Shown here in pieces: positions 36,878 through 46,723 of a stretch of 64,000 nucleotides of DNA; the first letter of the stretch is position 1; every line of letters starts with the position of its first letter. The DNA comes from Xanthobacter tagetidis. GTDB lineage: Bacteria; Pseudomonadota; Alphaproteobacteria; Rhizobiales; Xanthobacteraceae. Under the pieces are notes generated by a model. That model saw nothing but the letters and a program-made list of their open reading frames with translations. It was not told where the DNA came from and did not search any database. The translations under genes and the position numbers were made by a program. The DNA is taken from positions 1 to 64,000 of the forward strand of contig NZ_RCTF01000001.1 in assembly GCF_003667445.1 (NCBI RefSeq). Reading direction: 5' to 3'.

Positions 36878-38875
36878 ATGAGCGGCAGCCTTCCGATCCG
36901 CAAGCTCCTGATCGCCAACCGCGGCGAAATCGCCCGCCGCATCGGTAGAACCTGCGCGCGGCTCGCGCTGCCCTATGTGGCGGTCCATTCCGACGCCGAT
37001 CGCGGCGCGCCCCATCTTGACGGTGCGGCGCAGGTGGTGCGCATCGGCCCGGCGCCAGCAGCGCGCTCCTATCTCGACGGGGCGGCGCTGATCCGCGCGG
37101 CGCGCGAGACCGGAGCGGACGCCATCCATCCCGGCGTCGGCTTCCTGGCGGAGAATGCCGACTTCGCCGCCGCGGTGGAGGCGGCGGGCTTGATCTTCGT
37201 CGGGCCGCGACCCGACACCATCGCCGCGCTCGGCGACAAGGCGCGCGCCAAGGCGCTGATGGCCGCGGCGGGGGTGCCGGTGGTTCCCGGCGCGGACGCG
37301 GCCTCCGACGAGGTCGAGGAGGTGGTGCGGCTGATCGCGGCCACCGGCCTGCCGGCGCTGCTGAAGCCCGTGGCGGGCGGCGGCGGCAAGGGCATGCAGG
37401 TGGTCGACCGGCCCGATGCGCGCGCCGAGATCGCCTCGGCGATCCGCACCGCGCGCTCCAGCTTTGGCGACGGGCGCGTCCTGGTGGAGCGCCTGATCGA
37501 ACGTCCGCGCCATGTGGAGGTGCAGGTGTTCGGCGACGGCGCGGGCGGCGCGGTTCATCTGTTCGACCGCGAATGCTCGCTCCAGCGGCGCCACCAAAAG
37601 GTGATCGAGGAGGCGCCCGCCACCAGCCTGCCCGACGGGCTGCGCGCCCGCCTTGCGGAGGCGGCGGTTGCTGGCGCAAAGGCGGTGAAGTACCGCAACG
37701 CCGGTACCTTTGAGTTCATCGTCGGTGCCGACGGGGCCTTCTACTATCTGGAGGTCAACACGCGCCTGCAGGTGGAGCACCCGGTGACGGAGGCGATCAC
37801 CGGCCTCGACCTCGTGGAATGGCAATTGCGCCTTGCCGCAGGCGCGCCGCTGCCGCTCGTCCAGGAGCAGATCCGCGCCCACGGCCACGCCGTCGAGTGC
37901 CGGCTTTATGCCGAGGATCCCTCCGCCGGATTCCGGCCGGCGCCGGGGCGCATCACGCATCTGGCCTGGCCCGCCGGCGCGCGCATCGACAGCGCAGTCG
38001 AGGCGGGAAGCCACGTACCGCCCCACTACGATCCAATGATCGCCAAGCTCGTGGTCGCCGCGGACGACCGGCCGCAGGCGCTGGCGCGCATGCGCGCCGC
38101 CCTCGCCGGGACCACGGTGATGGGGGTTGCGACCAATCTCGGCTTCCTCGCCGCGCTCATGGCCCGGCCGGAGGTCGAGGTAGGCGCGGTCCATACCCGC
38201 TTCATCGACGACATGCTGCCGCAGCTGCTGGCCGAGGCCGATCCCCTGGCGCATGCCGCCGTGGCGGGCGCGGCGATTCTCCTCGAGGCGATGGGGACCG
38301 GCGACAACCCAGCCTCGCCCTGGCACTCGCCCTGGCAGCCCAGCGGGCAGCCTTACGGCCGCCGCACGCTCGCGGGAGGCGGCTTGGGCGAGATGGTGCT
38401 GGAGGCGGCCGGCGGGCGGGTGACCGTCAATGTACTCGCGGTGCAGGGCGGCACAGTGCGCCTGGAGGCCGAGGGCTTCGGCCGGCGCCGCGCGATGGAC
38501 GTCGTGGGCAGGCGCGCCGCCGGCGGCCTGCTGAAGGGCACGGCGAACGGGAATGACTGGCGTGCCATGGTACACCCCGACACCGTGGAGGTGATCCTCG
38601 ACGGCGCGCGGGCGGAGGTCGCGCGCGCGGTCAGCAGCGGTCCGGACGCGGCGCAAGCCACCGACTGGGCCGGCGCCGAGATGCCCGGCCTCGTCGTCGC
38701 AGTGGCGGTGCAAGACGGTATGCGGGTGGCGCGCGGCGACCTGCTGGCGGTGGTCGAGGCGATGAAGTTCGAGAACCCCGTCACCGCACTGCGCGACGGG
38801 ATCGTCGCCGAGGTGGCGTGCCGGGTGGGCCAGCAGGTGGAGGCCGGCCAGAAGCTGGTGCGCCTCGCGCCGTGA
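36878..38875 (+). CDS. Acyl-CoA carboxylase biotin carboxylase/biotin carrier (alpha) subunit
   Basis: A 665-residue protein combining biotin carboxylase (residues ~8-450: KLLIANRGEIARRI; the glycine-rich ATP loop GGGGKGMQVV; ECSLQRRHQKVIEEAP; EVNTRLQVEHPVTE), a middle linking domain (~450-590) and a C-terminal biotin carrier. Biotin attaches at Lys630 in EAMKFE, where most carriers read EAMKM; the lysine context remains intact. Two bases follow the carboxyltransferase stop, so the two are co-translated. The gene ends nine bases before a convergent SDR gene and closes the island. Together with the previous gene it forms the AtuCF-like carboxylase. Confidence 0.93.
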   Translation: MSGSLPIRKLLIANRGEIARRIGRTCARLALPYVAVHSDADRGAPHLDGAAQVVRIGPAPAARSYLDGAALIRAARETGADAIHPGVGFLAENADFAAAVEAAGLIFVGPRPDTIAALGDKARAKALMAAAGVPVVPGADAASDEVEEVVRLIAATGLPALLKPVAGGGGKGMQVVDRPDARAEIASAIRTARSSFGDGRVLVERLIERPRHVEVQVFGDGAGGAVHLFDRECSLQRRHQKVIEEAPATSLPDGLRARLAEAAVAGAKAVKYRNAGTFEFIVGADGAFYYLEVNTRLQVEHPVTEAITGLDLVEWQLRLAAGAPLPLVQEQIRAHGHAVECRLYAEDPSAGFRPAPGRITHLAWPAGARIDSAVEAGSHVPPHYDPMIAKLVVAADDRPQALARMRAALAGTTVMGVATNLGFLAALMARPEVEVGAVHTRFIDDMLPQLLAEADPLAHAAVAGAAILLEAMGTGDNPASPWHSPWQPSGQPYGRRTLAGGGLGEMVLEAAGGRVTVNVLAVQGGTVRLEAEGFGRRRAMDVVGRRAAGGLLKGTANGNDWRAMVHPDTVEVILDGARAEVARAVSSGPDAAQATDWAGAEMPGLVVAVAVQDGMRVARGDLLAVVEAMKFENPVTALRDGIVAEVACRVGQQVEAGQKLVRLAP

Positions 38876-38884
38876 GCGCCCGCC

Positions 38885-39628
38885 TCAGGCCGGCATCTGG
38901 AAGTCGAGGAAGCGCTTGGTGGGGAAGTCGTAGAGGCGCCCCGTCTCCTCGCAGGCCGGCAGGCACAAAGGCACGATGGCGGCGGCGGCGGCCTCCGCGC
39001 TCGGCAGCGTCGCCGGGTCCTCGCCCGGGAACGCCTTGGCCCGCATGCGGGTGGCGATGGGGCCGGGATTGAACAGGTTCACCTTGAGGTTGGCGTTGGC
39101 ATGCTCGGCCGCCCAGGTGCGCGCCAGCACTTCGAGCCCGGCCTTGGTTATGGCGTAGGGCCCCCAATAGGCGCGCGCCTTGTGCGCCGCGCCGGAGGAG
39201 ACGAACACCGCGCGCGGCGTGGTGGACAGGCGCAGCAGCGGGTCGAACGAGCGCACGCAGCGCCAGTTGGCAGTGAGGTTCACCGCGACGATGTCGTCCC
39301 AGTCCTTGGGAAAGACATGGCCGAGCGGGGTCAGCGGCCCGAGCACGCCGGCATTGCCCACGAACACGTCGAGCCGGCCGTAGCGCTCGTAGAGCGCGCC
39401 GCCGAGCCGGTCGATGCCATCGACGTCCTTCATGTCGAGCGGCACCAAGGTGGCGCTGCCGCCCACCGCCTTGATGGCGTCGTCCAGTTCCTCCAGCGCG
39501 CCCTCGGTGCGGCCGGTGGCGATCACGTGGGCCCCGGCGGCGGCGAGCGCCACGGCGGTCGCGGCGCCGATGCCGCGGGTGGCGCCGGTGACGAGGGCGA
39601 TCTTCTCGGAAAGCGGCCGGTCGGGCAC
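38885..39628 (-). CDS. Short-chain dehydrogenase/reductase (SDR)
   Basis: A 247-residue classical SDR. The nucleotide motif is TGATRGIG (residues 14-21), NAG is in VFVGNAGVLG, and the catalytic set is Ser in VSSGAAH followed by Tyr and Lys in YAITK (residues near 159-163). It resembles the SDR that follows purF in many rhizobia and relatives (a YciK-like oxidoreductase), which fits the neighbouring purF-cvpA-radA order. Substrate unknown. ATG 39628 starts the protein; it converges on the carboxylase operon nine bases away, and its placement next to that operon is probably coincidental. Confidence 0.9.
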   Translation of the reverse strand: MPDRPLSEKIALVTGATRGIGAATAVALAAAGAHVIATGRTEGALEELDDAIKAVGGSATLVPLDMKDVDGIDRLGGALYERYGRLDVFVGNAGVLGPLTPLGHVFPKDWDDIVAVNLTANWRCVRSFDPLLRLSTTPRAVFVSSGAAHKARAYWGPYAITKAGLEVLARTWAAEHANANLKVNLFNPGPIATRMRAKAFPGEDPATLPSAEAAAAAIVPLCLPACEETGRLYDFPTKRFLDFQMPA

Positions 39629-39682
39629 GATTGGATGTCCTTTTACCTGGGAACTGAGCGTCTTGGACCGAGCGTCTTGGGC

Positions 39683-40099
39683 TCAGCTTGTGGCCCGGAT
39701 CTCCACCGAGGGCGCGGAGCGCTCGGCCGGCCCGTGATACACCGCCTCGATGTTGTTGCCATCGGGGTCGAGCACGAAGGCGGCGTAATAGTCCGCGTGA
39801 TAGGGGCGCAGGCCCGGCCCGCCATTGTCCGTGCCGCCGGCCGCAAGGGCGGCCTCATGGAAGCGCTGCACGGTCTCGCGGTCCGGCGCCTGGAAGGCGA
39901 TGTGGGCGCGGCCGGTGAGCGGCTCGCCCGCGCTCACGCACAGCTCGTCGGCGAAGAAGAAGCCGTCCGCATCGAGGATCGGCACGCCGAGCACCTCCAG
40001 CACGGCACCGTAGAAGCGGCGCGCGGCCTCCATGTCGCGGACGACGAGCTGGATGTGATCGATGAGCCGGCCCCGCTGCCAGCTGTTCATTTCCACCAT
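39683..40099 (-). CDS. VOC-family (glyoxalase-like) protein
   Basis: A 138-residue vicinal-oxygen-chelate protein. The first metal ligand is probably His15 in IDHIQLVVRD, with further candidates in HIAFQAPD and the C-terminal Glu in DPDGNNIEAVYH. A single VOC module with paired beta-alpha-beta-beta-beta units fits length and pattern. Substrate is not predictable; members act in methylglyoxal detoxification, dioxygenation or antibiotic binding. It lies 54 bases from the SDR gene and 73 bases from purF, all on the same strand, so it may be co-transcribed with them. Confidence 0.85.
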   Translation of the reverse strand: MVEMNSWQRGRLIDHIQLVVRDMEAARRFYGAVLEVLGVPILDADGFFFADELCVSAGEPLTGRAHIAFQAPDRETVQRFHEAALAAGGTDNGGPGLRPYHADYYAAFVLDPDGNNIEAVYHGPAERSAPSVEIRATS

Positions 40100-40172
40100 G
40101 GCGCGTCTCCTTCCGTAGCGGCAGATTTATGCCGCCGCTCCGGAGACGCCGCAAGGTGAGGGGGTGGTCCCC

Positions 40173-41693
40173 TCAGCTCGCCTCGGCCAGCAACGAGAGC
40201 TGCTGCGACGACACCTGGCTGGAGCGGTCGGTGAGCGGGGTCGGATAGTCGCCGGTGAAGCAGTGGTCGGTGAATTGCGGCCGCGCCGGGTCGCGGGCCT
40301 CGAAGCCCATGGCGCGGTAGACGCCGTTCACCGACAGGAAGGCGAGCGAATCGGCGCCGATATAGCGCCGCATGCCTTCCAGATCATGGGTGGCGGCGAG
40401 CAGCTTGTCCCGGTCCGGCGTGTCGATGCCGTAATAGTCGGGGTGGGTGATGGGCGGCGAGGCGATGCGGAAGTGCACTTCCCGCGCCCCGGCGTCGCGC
40501 ATCATCTGCACGATCTTCACCGAGGTGGTGCCGCGCACCAGGCTGTCGTCCACCAGCACGATGGACTTGCCCTCCACCACCGAGCGGTTGGCGGAATGCT
40601 TCATGCGCACGCCCTGGTCCCGCACCGACTGGGTCGGCTGGATGAAGGTGCGGCCCACATAATGGTTGCGGATGATGCCAAGCTCGTAGGGGATGCCGGA
40701 GAACTGGGAGAAGCCGATGGCCGCCGGCACGCCGGAATCCGGCACCGGCACGATCACGTCGGCATTGGCCGGGCTTTCCTGCGCCAGCACCTGCCCCATG
40801 GTCTTGCGCACCTGGTAGACCGAGCGCCCACCCACCACGGAATCGGGCCGGGCGAAGTAGATGTACTCGAAGATGCAAGGGCGCGGCGCCATCTCCGGGA
40901 ACGGCTTGAACGAGGTCACGCCCTCCTCGTCGATGACGATCACCTCTCCATTCTCCACGTCACGCACGTAGCGCGCGCCGATGATGTCGAGAGCGCAGGT
41001 CTCCGAGGCGAGAATGGGGGCGCCGTCCAGCGAACCCAGAACCAGCGGGCGGATACCGAGCGGGTCGCGGGCGCCGATCAGCTTCTTGTTGGTGAGTGCC
41101 ACCAGCGAATAGGCGCCTTCCAGCGACCTTATGGCGTCGATGAAGCGGTCGATGAAGCGCGGCTTCTTGGAGCGCGCCACGAGGTGCAGGATCACCTCGG
41201 TGTCGGTGGTGGACTGGGTGATGGCGCCCTCGCGCACCAGCTGGCGGCGCAGGGTGATGCCGTTGGTGAGGTTGCCGTTGTGGCCCACCGCGAAGCCGCC
41301 GGCGTCCAGCTCGGCGAACAAGGGCTGCACGTTGCGCAGCAGCGTCTCGCCGGTGGTGGAGTAGCGCACGTGGCCGACGGCGCTGTCGCCCGGCAGGCGG
41401 GCGATGACCCGGGAGTCGGAGAAGGTATCGCCGACCAGGCCGAGGCGCCGCTCGGAATGGAAGCGCCGCCCGTCGTAGGAGACGATGCCCGCCGCCTCCT
41501 GGCCCCGGTGCTGGAGCGCATGGAGGCCGATGACCGTAATGGCCGCCGCCTCGGGGTGATTGTAGATGCCGAACACGCCGCATTCCTCGCGGAGGCGATC
41601 GCCGTTCAGGTCGAGATCCAAATCCGAACGCGCCGGATAGGTCGCGGACATATGGTCCACACCTTCCGACGCCGCCTCGTTGTGCGCGTCCAT
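40173..41693 (-). CDS. purF: Amidophosphoribosyltransferase PurF
   Basis: A 506-residue enzyme that commits PRPP to purine synthesis using glutamine. A 37-residue propeptide would be removed to expose nucleophile Cys38 in EECGVFGIYNHPEAA. The glutaminase domain shows LQHRGQEAAGI and TTGETLLRNVQPLF; the phosphoribosyl site is ILVDDSLVRGTTSVKIV-like (VLVDDSLVRGTTS). The C-terminal Fe-S ligand pair seen in Bacillus-type enzymes (CxxC before FTG) is reduced to a single Cys in TDHCFTGDYPT, so a 4Fe-4S cluster is doubtful. It follows cvpA, as in many alphaproteobacteria. The start is ATG 41693; a second ATG 14 codons in is possible. Confidence 0.96.
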   Translation of the reverse strand: MDAHNEAASEGVDHMSATYPARSDLDLDLNGDRLREECGVFGIYNHPEAAAITVIGLHALQHRGQEAAGIVSYDGRRFHSERRLGLVGDTFSDSRVIARLPGDSAVGHVRYSTTGETLLRNVQPLFAELDAGGFAVGHNGNLTNGITLRRQLVREGAITQSTTDTEVILHLVARSKKPRFIDRFIDAIRSLEGAYSLVALTNKKLIGARDPLGIRPLVLGSLDGAPILASETCALDIIGARYVRDVENGEVIVIDEEGVTSFKPFPEMAPRPCIFEYIYFARPDSVVGGRSVYQVRKTMGQVLAQESPANADVIVPVPDSGVPAAIGFSQFSGIPYELGIIRNHYVGRTFIQPTQSVRDQGVRMKHSANRSVVEGKSIVLVDDSLVRGTTSVKIVQMMRDAGAREVHFRIASPPITHPDYYGIDTPDRDKLLAATHDLEGMRRYIGADSLAFLSVNGVYRAMGFEARDPARPQFTDHCFTGDYPTPLTDRSSQVSSQQLSLLAEAS

Positions 41694-41874
41694 TCCAAAA
41701 CCTCCGCGGCCCTCGGCCGGTGCCGCGCATCGCTCGGCCGGCGGGCAGGTCCCGCCGCCTTCGTGGTGCCCCCACTGCGGGTCCGGGGCGGTCGGATCGG
41801 CAGGATCCGGCCACTCGCACCCCTGCCCAAGAGCCGGGCCGCCCCTCCCCGCACGCGGGCGAGGGACAAAGCGC

Positions 41875-42465
41875 CTAGCGCCCGCTTCCCGAGGGAGCCG
41901 GCGCGGTCGGGGCGGCGGGCGCGGCAGGCGCGTCGCCCTCGTCGCCGGCGGGCGACTTCTTAAGCTTGTTCAAAATGGTGTTTTCAGGGTCATCCGGCAA
42001 CTGGCCCATAAGCCAATCCCCCGCACTTTGCAGCGCCGGGCGCGATTTGGCGTCCAGAACCCACGGCGGCTGGGTCTTGGCCGGGACCAGCCAGTTGAAG
42101 AACATGAATGCGACCACCATGACGAGAAGGCCGCGCGCCAGGCCGAACAGGAAGCCGAGGGAGCGGTCCACCGGGCCGATGCGGCTGTCCAGCACCATGT
42201 CGGAGATTCGCGCGGTGATGATGGAGGCGATCAGCAGGGTTCCGAGGAACAGGATCGCCACAGTCGTCGCGGTCGCGGCCATGTCCTGCGTGATGTAGGG
42301 CTTCACGTAGGGCAAGGTCGACTTGTAGAAATAGAGGGTGACGCCGGCGGCGACGACCCAGGACAGGATGCTGAAAACCTCGCGCAGCAGCCCGCGAACC
42401 ATCGCGAGGATACCGGAAAGCAGCATCACCGAGATAACAATGATGTCCAGCAAAGTCACAGGCAT
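41875..42465 (-). CDS. cvpA: CvpA family membrane protein
   Basis: A 196-residue protein with four predicted membrane helices (residues ~4-24, 29-48, 62-86 and 102-128) and a Pro/Ala-rich cytoplasmic tail from ~165. CvpA is needed for colicin V production in E. coli and is linked to envelope stress tolerance. Typical segments are LDIIVISVMLLSGILAMVRGLLREVFSIL and DRSLGFLFGLARGLLVM. It lies between radA and purF, a conserved alphaproteobacterial order, with 181 bases to purF that include a CCCTCCCC-type inverted repeat near 41843-41866. Confidence 0.94.
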   Translation of the reverse strand: MPVTLLDIIVISVMLLSGILAMVRGLLREVFSILSWVVAAGVTLYFYKSTLPYVKPYITQDMAATATTVAILFLGTLLIASIITARISDMVLDSRIGPVDRSLGFLFGLARGLLVMVVAFMFFNWLVPAKTQPPWVLDAKSRPALQSAGDWLMGQLPDDPENTILNKLKKSPAGDEGDAPAAPAAPTAPAPSGSGR

Positions 42466-42597
42466 CGGTGCTATGATCCGTGGTGGGCGCCGACCCCGAA
42501 GGCGTCCGCGCGGGACACGACCTCACGCCCCCCGAAAGGACGAGCCGCGCGGGTCATATAGCCCGCGCCGCGGGCGGCGTCATCTCCGCAGATCGCC

Positions 42598-44076
<1,479 letters not shown>

Positions 44077-44168
44077 GGCTGCGCACGTCTCCCGCCGGCC
44101 CCGCGAATCCGGGGCCGCCGCGGCAGTCTAATGCGCGAGCGCGCCGCCCGTCTCGCCGGTCGCCGCCC

Positions 44169-45149
44169 TCACAGCCAGCCGCGCCACTTGAAGATGAGGT
44201 AGGGGAAGATGGCCGAGCACAGCATGAGCCCGAGCGCCATGGGATAGCCCAAGGCCCAGTCCAGTTCCGGCATATCCTTGAAGTTCATGCCGTAGATCGC
44301 GCCGATCAGGGTCGGCGGCATGAGCACCACGGTGATGACGGCGAAGATCTTGATGATGTTGTTCTGCTCCAGGCCCACCATGCCGATGGTGGCGTCGAGC
44401 AGGAACTGCAGCTTGTCGCCGATGAAGGCGGCATAGTCCGACAGGCCGGCCACGTCGCGGCTCATGGACTTGATGGAGGCCCGGTGGTCCTTGGTGACGG
44501 ACACGCCGTCGGTCTCGGTGCCGAGGAAGGACAGCATGCGCTGCAGCGAGGCGAGGCTCTCGCGGGCGGAGGAGACGAGCCCCTCCTTGCGGCCGATATG
44601 GGACAGGATGGCCCGGTAGCGCTGGTTGGCGCTCTCGCGCGCCACGCGCTCGCGCCGGAAGATGTTGTGCGAGATGCGCTCGACGTCCGCGCCGATCTGC
44701 TCCAGCACGTCGGCCGCCCGGTCCACCACCGCGTCGAGCAGCTGGATCAGCACGCTCTCGCCGTCGAGGCTCAAGGGGCAGGCCTTGCCGAGCCTGTGCT
44801 TGACGGTGGTGAAGGGGCGTGGATCACCGTATCGCACGGTTACGAGCCTGGTGCCGGCCAGGATGAAGCTGATGGCCGCGACGAACGGCGTCTCGGTCTC
44901 GGCGCCGCAGAGGATCGCCGCGGTCATGTAGCGCGCATTGTCTTCTATATAGAGGCGGCTCGACTGCTCGATCTCGCCCATTTCCTCGCGCGTCGGAATC
45001 TCGATGCCGAGCGCCTGCTCGATGATCTTGTCCTCTCCCTCAGTGGGCGAGACCAGATCGAGCCACACGAAGCCTTGCGGCAGGGCCGCCAGGTCCGTGA
45101 CGGGAACCGCGGTCAGGCTGCCGTTGGCAGGAACATAGGCTGTGAGCAT
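44169..45149 (-). CDS. corA: Magnesium transporter CorA
   Basis: A 326-residue pentameric Mg2+/Co2+ channel of normal length. The long cytoplasmic N-terminal domain ends in two membrane helices, and the signature YGMNFKDMPELDW, carrying the universal GMN pore motif, sits between them near residues 284-296. A Lys/Arg-Trp C-terminus (FKWRGWL) closes it. ATG 45149. It is followed leftward by radA after 92 bases and is otherwise solitary. Ion selectivity cannot be told from the sequence. Confidence 0.94.
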   Translation of the reverse strand: MLTAYVPANGSLTAVPVTDLAALPQGFVWLDLVSPTEGEDKIIEQALGIEIPTREEMGEIEQSSRLYIEDNARYMTAAILCGAETETPFVAAISFILAGTRLVTVRYGDPRPFTTVKHRLGKACPLSLDGESVLIQLLDAVVDRAADVLEQIGADVERISHNIFRRERVARESANQRYRAILSHIGRKEGLVSSARESLASLQRMLSFLGTETDGVSVTKDHRASIKSMSRDVAGLSDYAAFIGDKLQFLLDATIGMVGLEQNNIIKIFAVITVVLMPPTLIGAIYGMNFKDMPELDWALGYPMALGLMLCSAIFPYLIFKWRGWL

Positions 45150-45291
45150 GGCAAGACTCTCGGGCCGCGGGGAGCGCTCTTACTAGCTCGCTCCCGGTCC
45201 GGAGGAAATCGGCTGGCGGCGCCCCCGCGCACGCTTCGCCTCCGTCCGATCACGCCCACGGCGGTATGGTCCGCCGGGGGCCGCCTGCCGC

Positions 45292-45504
45292 TCAGGCGGC
45301 GAAATACTCGATGTCGCGAAGGGTTACGATGCGCTTCTCGGCATTCTTCATCTCGGCGGCGCGCTTCTCGCTGCTCTGGTGCGCGGCGGCAGCCACGGCC
45401 GAGATTCCGATCGCGCCCCACTGGGGCACCTGCTGGGCCTGCGCCCGCTTCAGTTCGGCCTCGCTACGCTGGCTGAGCCCCTGCGACGGCTGGTCGGTAG
45501 ACAT
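45292..45504 (-). CDS. Small hypothetical protein (70 aa)
   Basis: I do not recognise this product. It is 70 residues, rich in Ala, Gln and charged residues, with a central hydrophobic stretch (GAIGISAVAAAA) and a C-terminal RIVTLRDIEYFAA; no signal or catalytic motif. The gene call rests on a good ribosome site (AGGAGAGGG) placed five bases before ATG 45504 and on normal alphaproteobacterial codon use. It lies 142 bases upstream of corA on the same strand and could be its own short transcript. Confidence 0.6.
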   Translation of the reverse strand: MSTDQPSQGLSQRSEAELKRAQAQQVPQWGAIGISAVAAAAHQSSEKRAAEMKNAEKRIVTLRDIEYFAA

Positions 45505-45820
45505 ATCCCTCTCCTGATCGCACGCCCCGAAACTTGAGGCGCTTACTGCAAGACCTCTCCTAGATGGCCATCGACTGCGTCAAAACTGTGCAATCGCTGC
45601 GGCCCCTACGAGGTCATTCCACGATCAGGCCCCCAAATGCTTGCGAATTCGCGAATTCGCTGCACAAAACCTAAGCCGTGCGGCATTTCTGCAACGCTGG
45701 GTGAGAACACGCGGGCGACGCAGCGGCATCCCCTTCAAGACGGTGGAGGCTTGGGGTAATTCATTTCTCGATCCTTTTTTGATTCCTCCGCGGGGAGGAA
45801 CAGACATTTATGAGGCACAG
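45505..45820. other. Divergent intergenic region with a long perfect palindrome
   Basis: A 316-base gap between the small hypothetical gene and the L,D-transpeptidase. It contains an 18-base perfect palindrome (45643-45660), listed separately, and an ATG at 45810 out of frame with the transpeptidase. It is more AT-rich than its surroundings. No RNA gene recognised. Confidence 0.5.
45643..45660. promoter_or_regulatory. 18-base perfect palindrome upstream of the L,D-transpeptidase gene
   Basis: GCGAATTCGCGAATTCGC is identical to its reverse complement and consists of two direct GCGAATTCGC halves sharing their central bases. It lies 160 bases before the transpeptidase ATG, where an operator is plausible. 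Confidence 0.4.
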
Positions 45821-46423
45821 ATGAATTGGCGGGCGGTTGGGGCACTTCTGCTCGGTGTGGCGCTCAGCGGCTGCGTCTCGGAGACCATGTCTCCCACGCC
45901 GGATTCCGTTCTGAACCCGCGCGACAAGCAGCTTCTCGCATCCGCCCCTTATGCGAAGGTGCGGCCGGAAGGGCGTCTCGCCCGGCACTTCGTCGATTAT
46001 CCGTCCAACAAGAAGCCAGGAACGATCATCGTCGATACGCCCAACAAGTACCTCTATCTGGTCGAGAAGGACGGCAAGGCGATCCGCTACGGCGTGACCG
46101 TGGGCGAGGAGAGCCTGGCGTTCCGCGGCCAGGCGAAGGTCGGCCGCAAGGCCGAGTGGCCGAGCTGGACCCCTACCCCCGAAATCCACCAGCGCATTTC
46201 CGGCCTGCCGTCTTATGTCGGCCCGGGCCCGCACAACCCGATGGGCGCCCGCGCGCTCTACCTTTACCAGGGTAGCCGCGACACCCTGTTCCGCATCCAC
46301 GGCACCAACCAGCCTGAACTGCTGGGCCAGGCCATCTCCTCCGGCTGCATCCGCATGCTGAACGAGGACGTGATCGACCTCTACAATCGCGCCCCGATGG
46401 GTGCCGACGTGGTGGTTCTCTGA
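45821..46423 (+). CDS. L,D-transpeptidase lipoprotein (YkuD/ErfK family)
   Basis: A 200-residue envelope enzyme that forms 3-3 peptidoglycan cross-links or attaches Braun-type lipoproteins. A lipoprotein signal ends at LSGC with lipidation on Cys18. The YkuD domain shows IIVDTPNKYLYLVEKDGKAI and GPHNPMGARAL, and the catalytic pair is His160 in RIHGTN and Cys176 in SSGCIRM. ATG 45821 is chosen because it opens the signal peptide; an upstream in-frame extension to 45641 has no signal character. A perfect rho-independent terminator follows. The next leftward gene is an extensin-like protein, also wall-related. Confidence 0.93.
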   Translation: MNWRAVGALLLGVALSGCVSETMSPTPDSVLNPRDKQLLASAPYAKVRPEGRLARHFVDYPSNKKPGTIIVDTPNKYLYLVEKDGKAIRYGVTVGEESLAFRGQAKVGRKAEWPSWTPTPEIHQRISGLPSYVGPGPHNPMGARALYLYQGSRDTLFRIHGTNQPELLGQAISSGCIRMLNEDVIDLYNRAPMGADVVVL

Positions 46424-46446
46424 CCCGATCCACGGGAAACGCTTTG

Positions 46447-46474
46447 AGGGCGCGGCTTCGGCCGCGCCCTTTTT
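46447..46474 (+). terminator. Rho-independent terminator of the L,D-transpeptidase gene
   Basis: A ten-base perfect stem (46447-46456 with 46461-46470), TTCG tetraloop and following T-run (TTTTGTTT), 24 bases after the stop codon. Confidence 0.92.
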
Positions 46475-46723
46475 GTTTGGGCATCGGCTGCACCGCAACG
46501 GCTGCACCGCAGCGCCGGCGGCCGGGCCGTGGCGGCTGTTCTGCATTCGGGTCCCCTCCACCGGAGCCGTACGGGCGCCGGTGGCCAGATCATCGGACCA
46601 GATGACGGCTGGGTGATCGGCAGGGTGTTCCGCCGCTCGGCCCATCGCCGACGTGCTGCGTTTGCCGCCGACGGCCGGCCCTTCGCGGGCACGCGCGTAG
46701 GGCGGCCCGCGCAAGCGAAACCT

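Noticed and set aside
38885..39628. SDR gene as part of the catabolic island
   Set aside because: It is convergent, lacks the operator, and matches the SDR that commonly follows purF.
45641..45820. N-terminal extension of the L,D-transpeptidase
   Set aside because: The extension crosses the palindrome, has no signal character, and the ATG at 45821 opens a proper lipoprotein signal.
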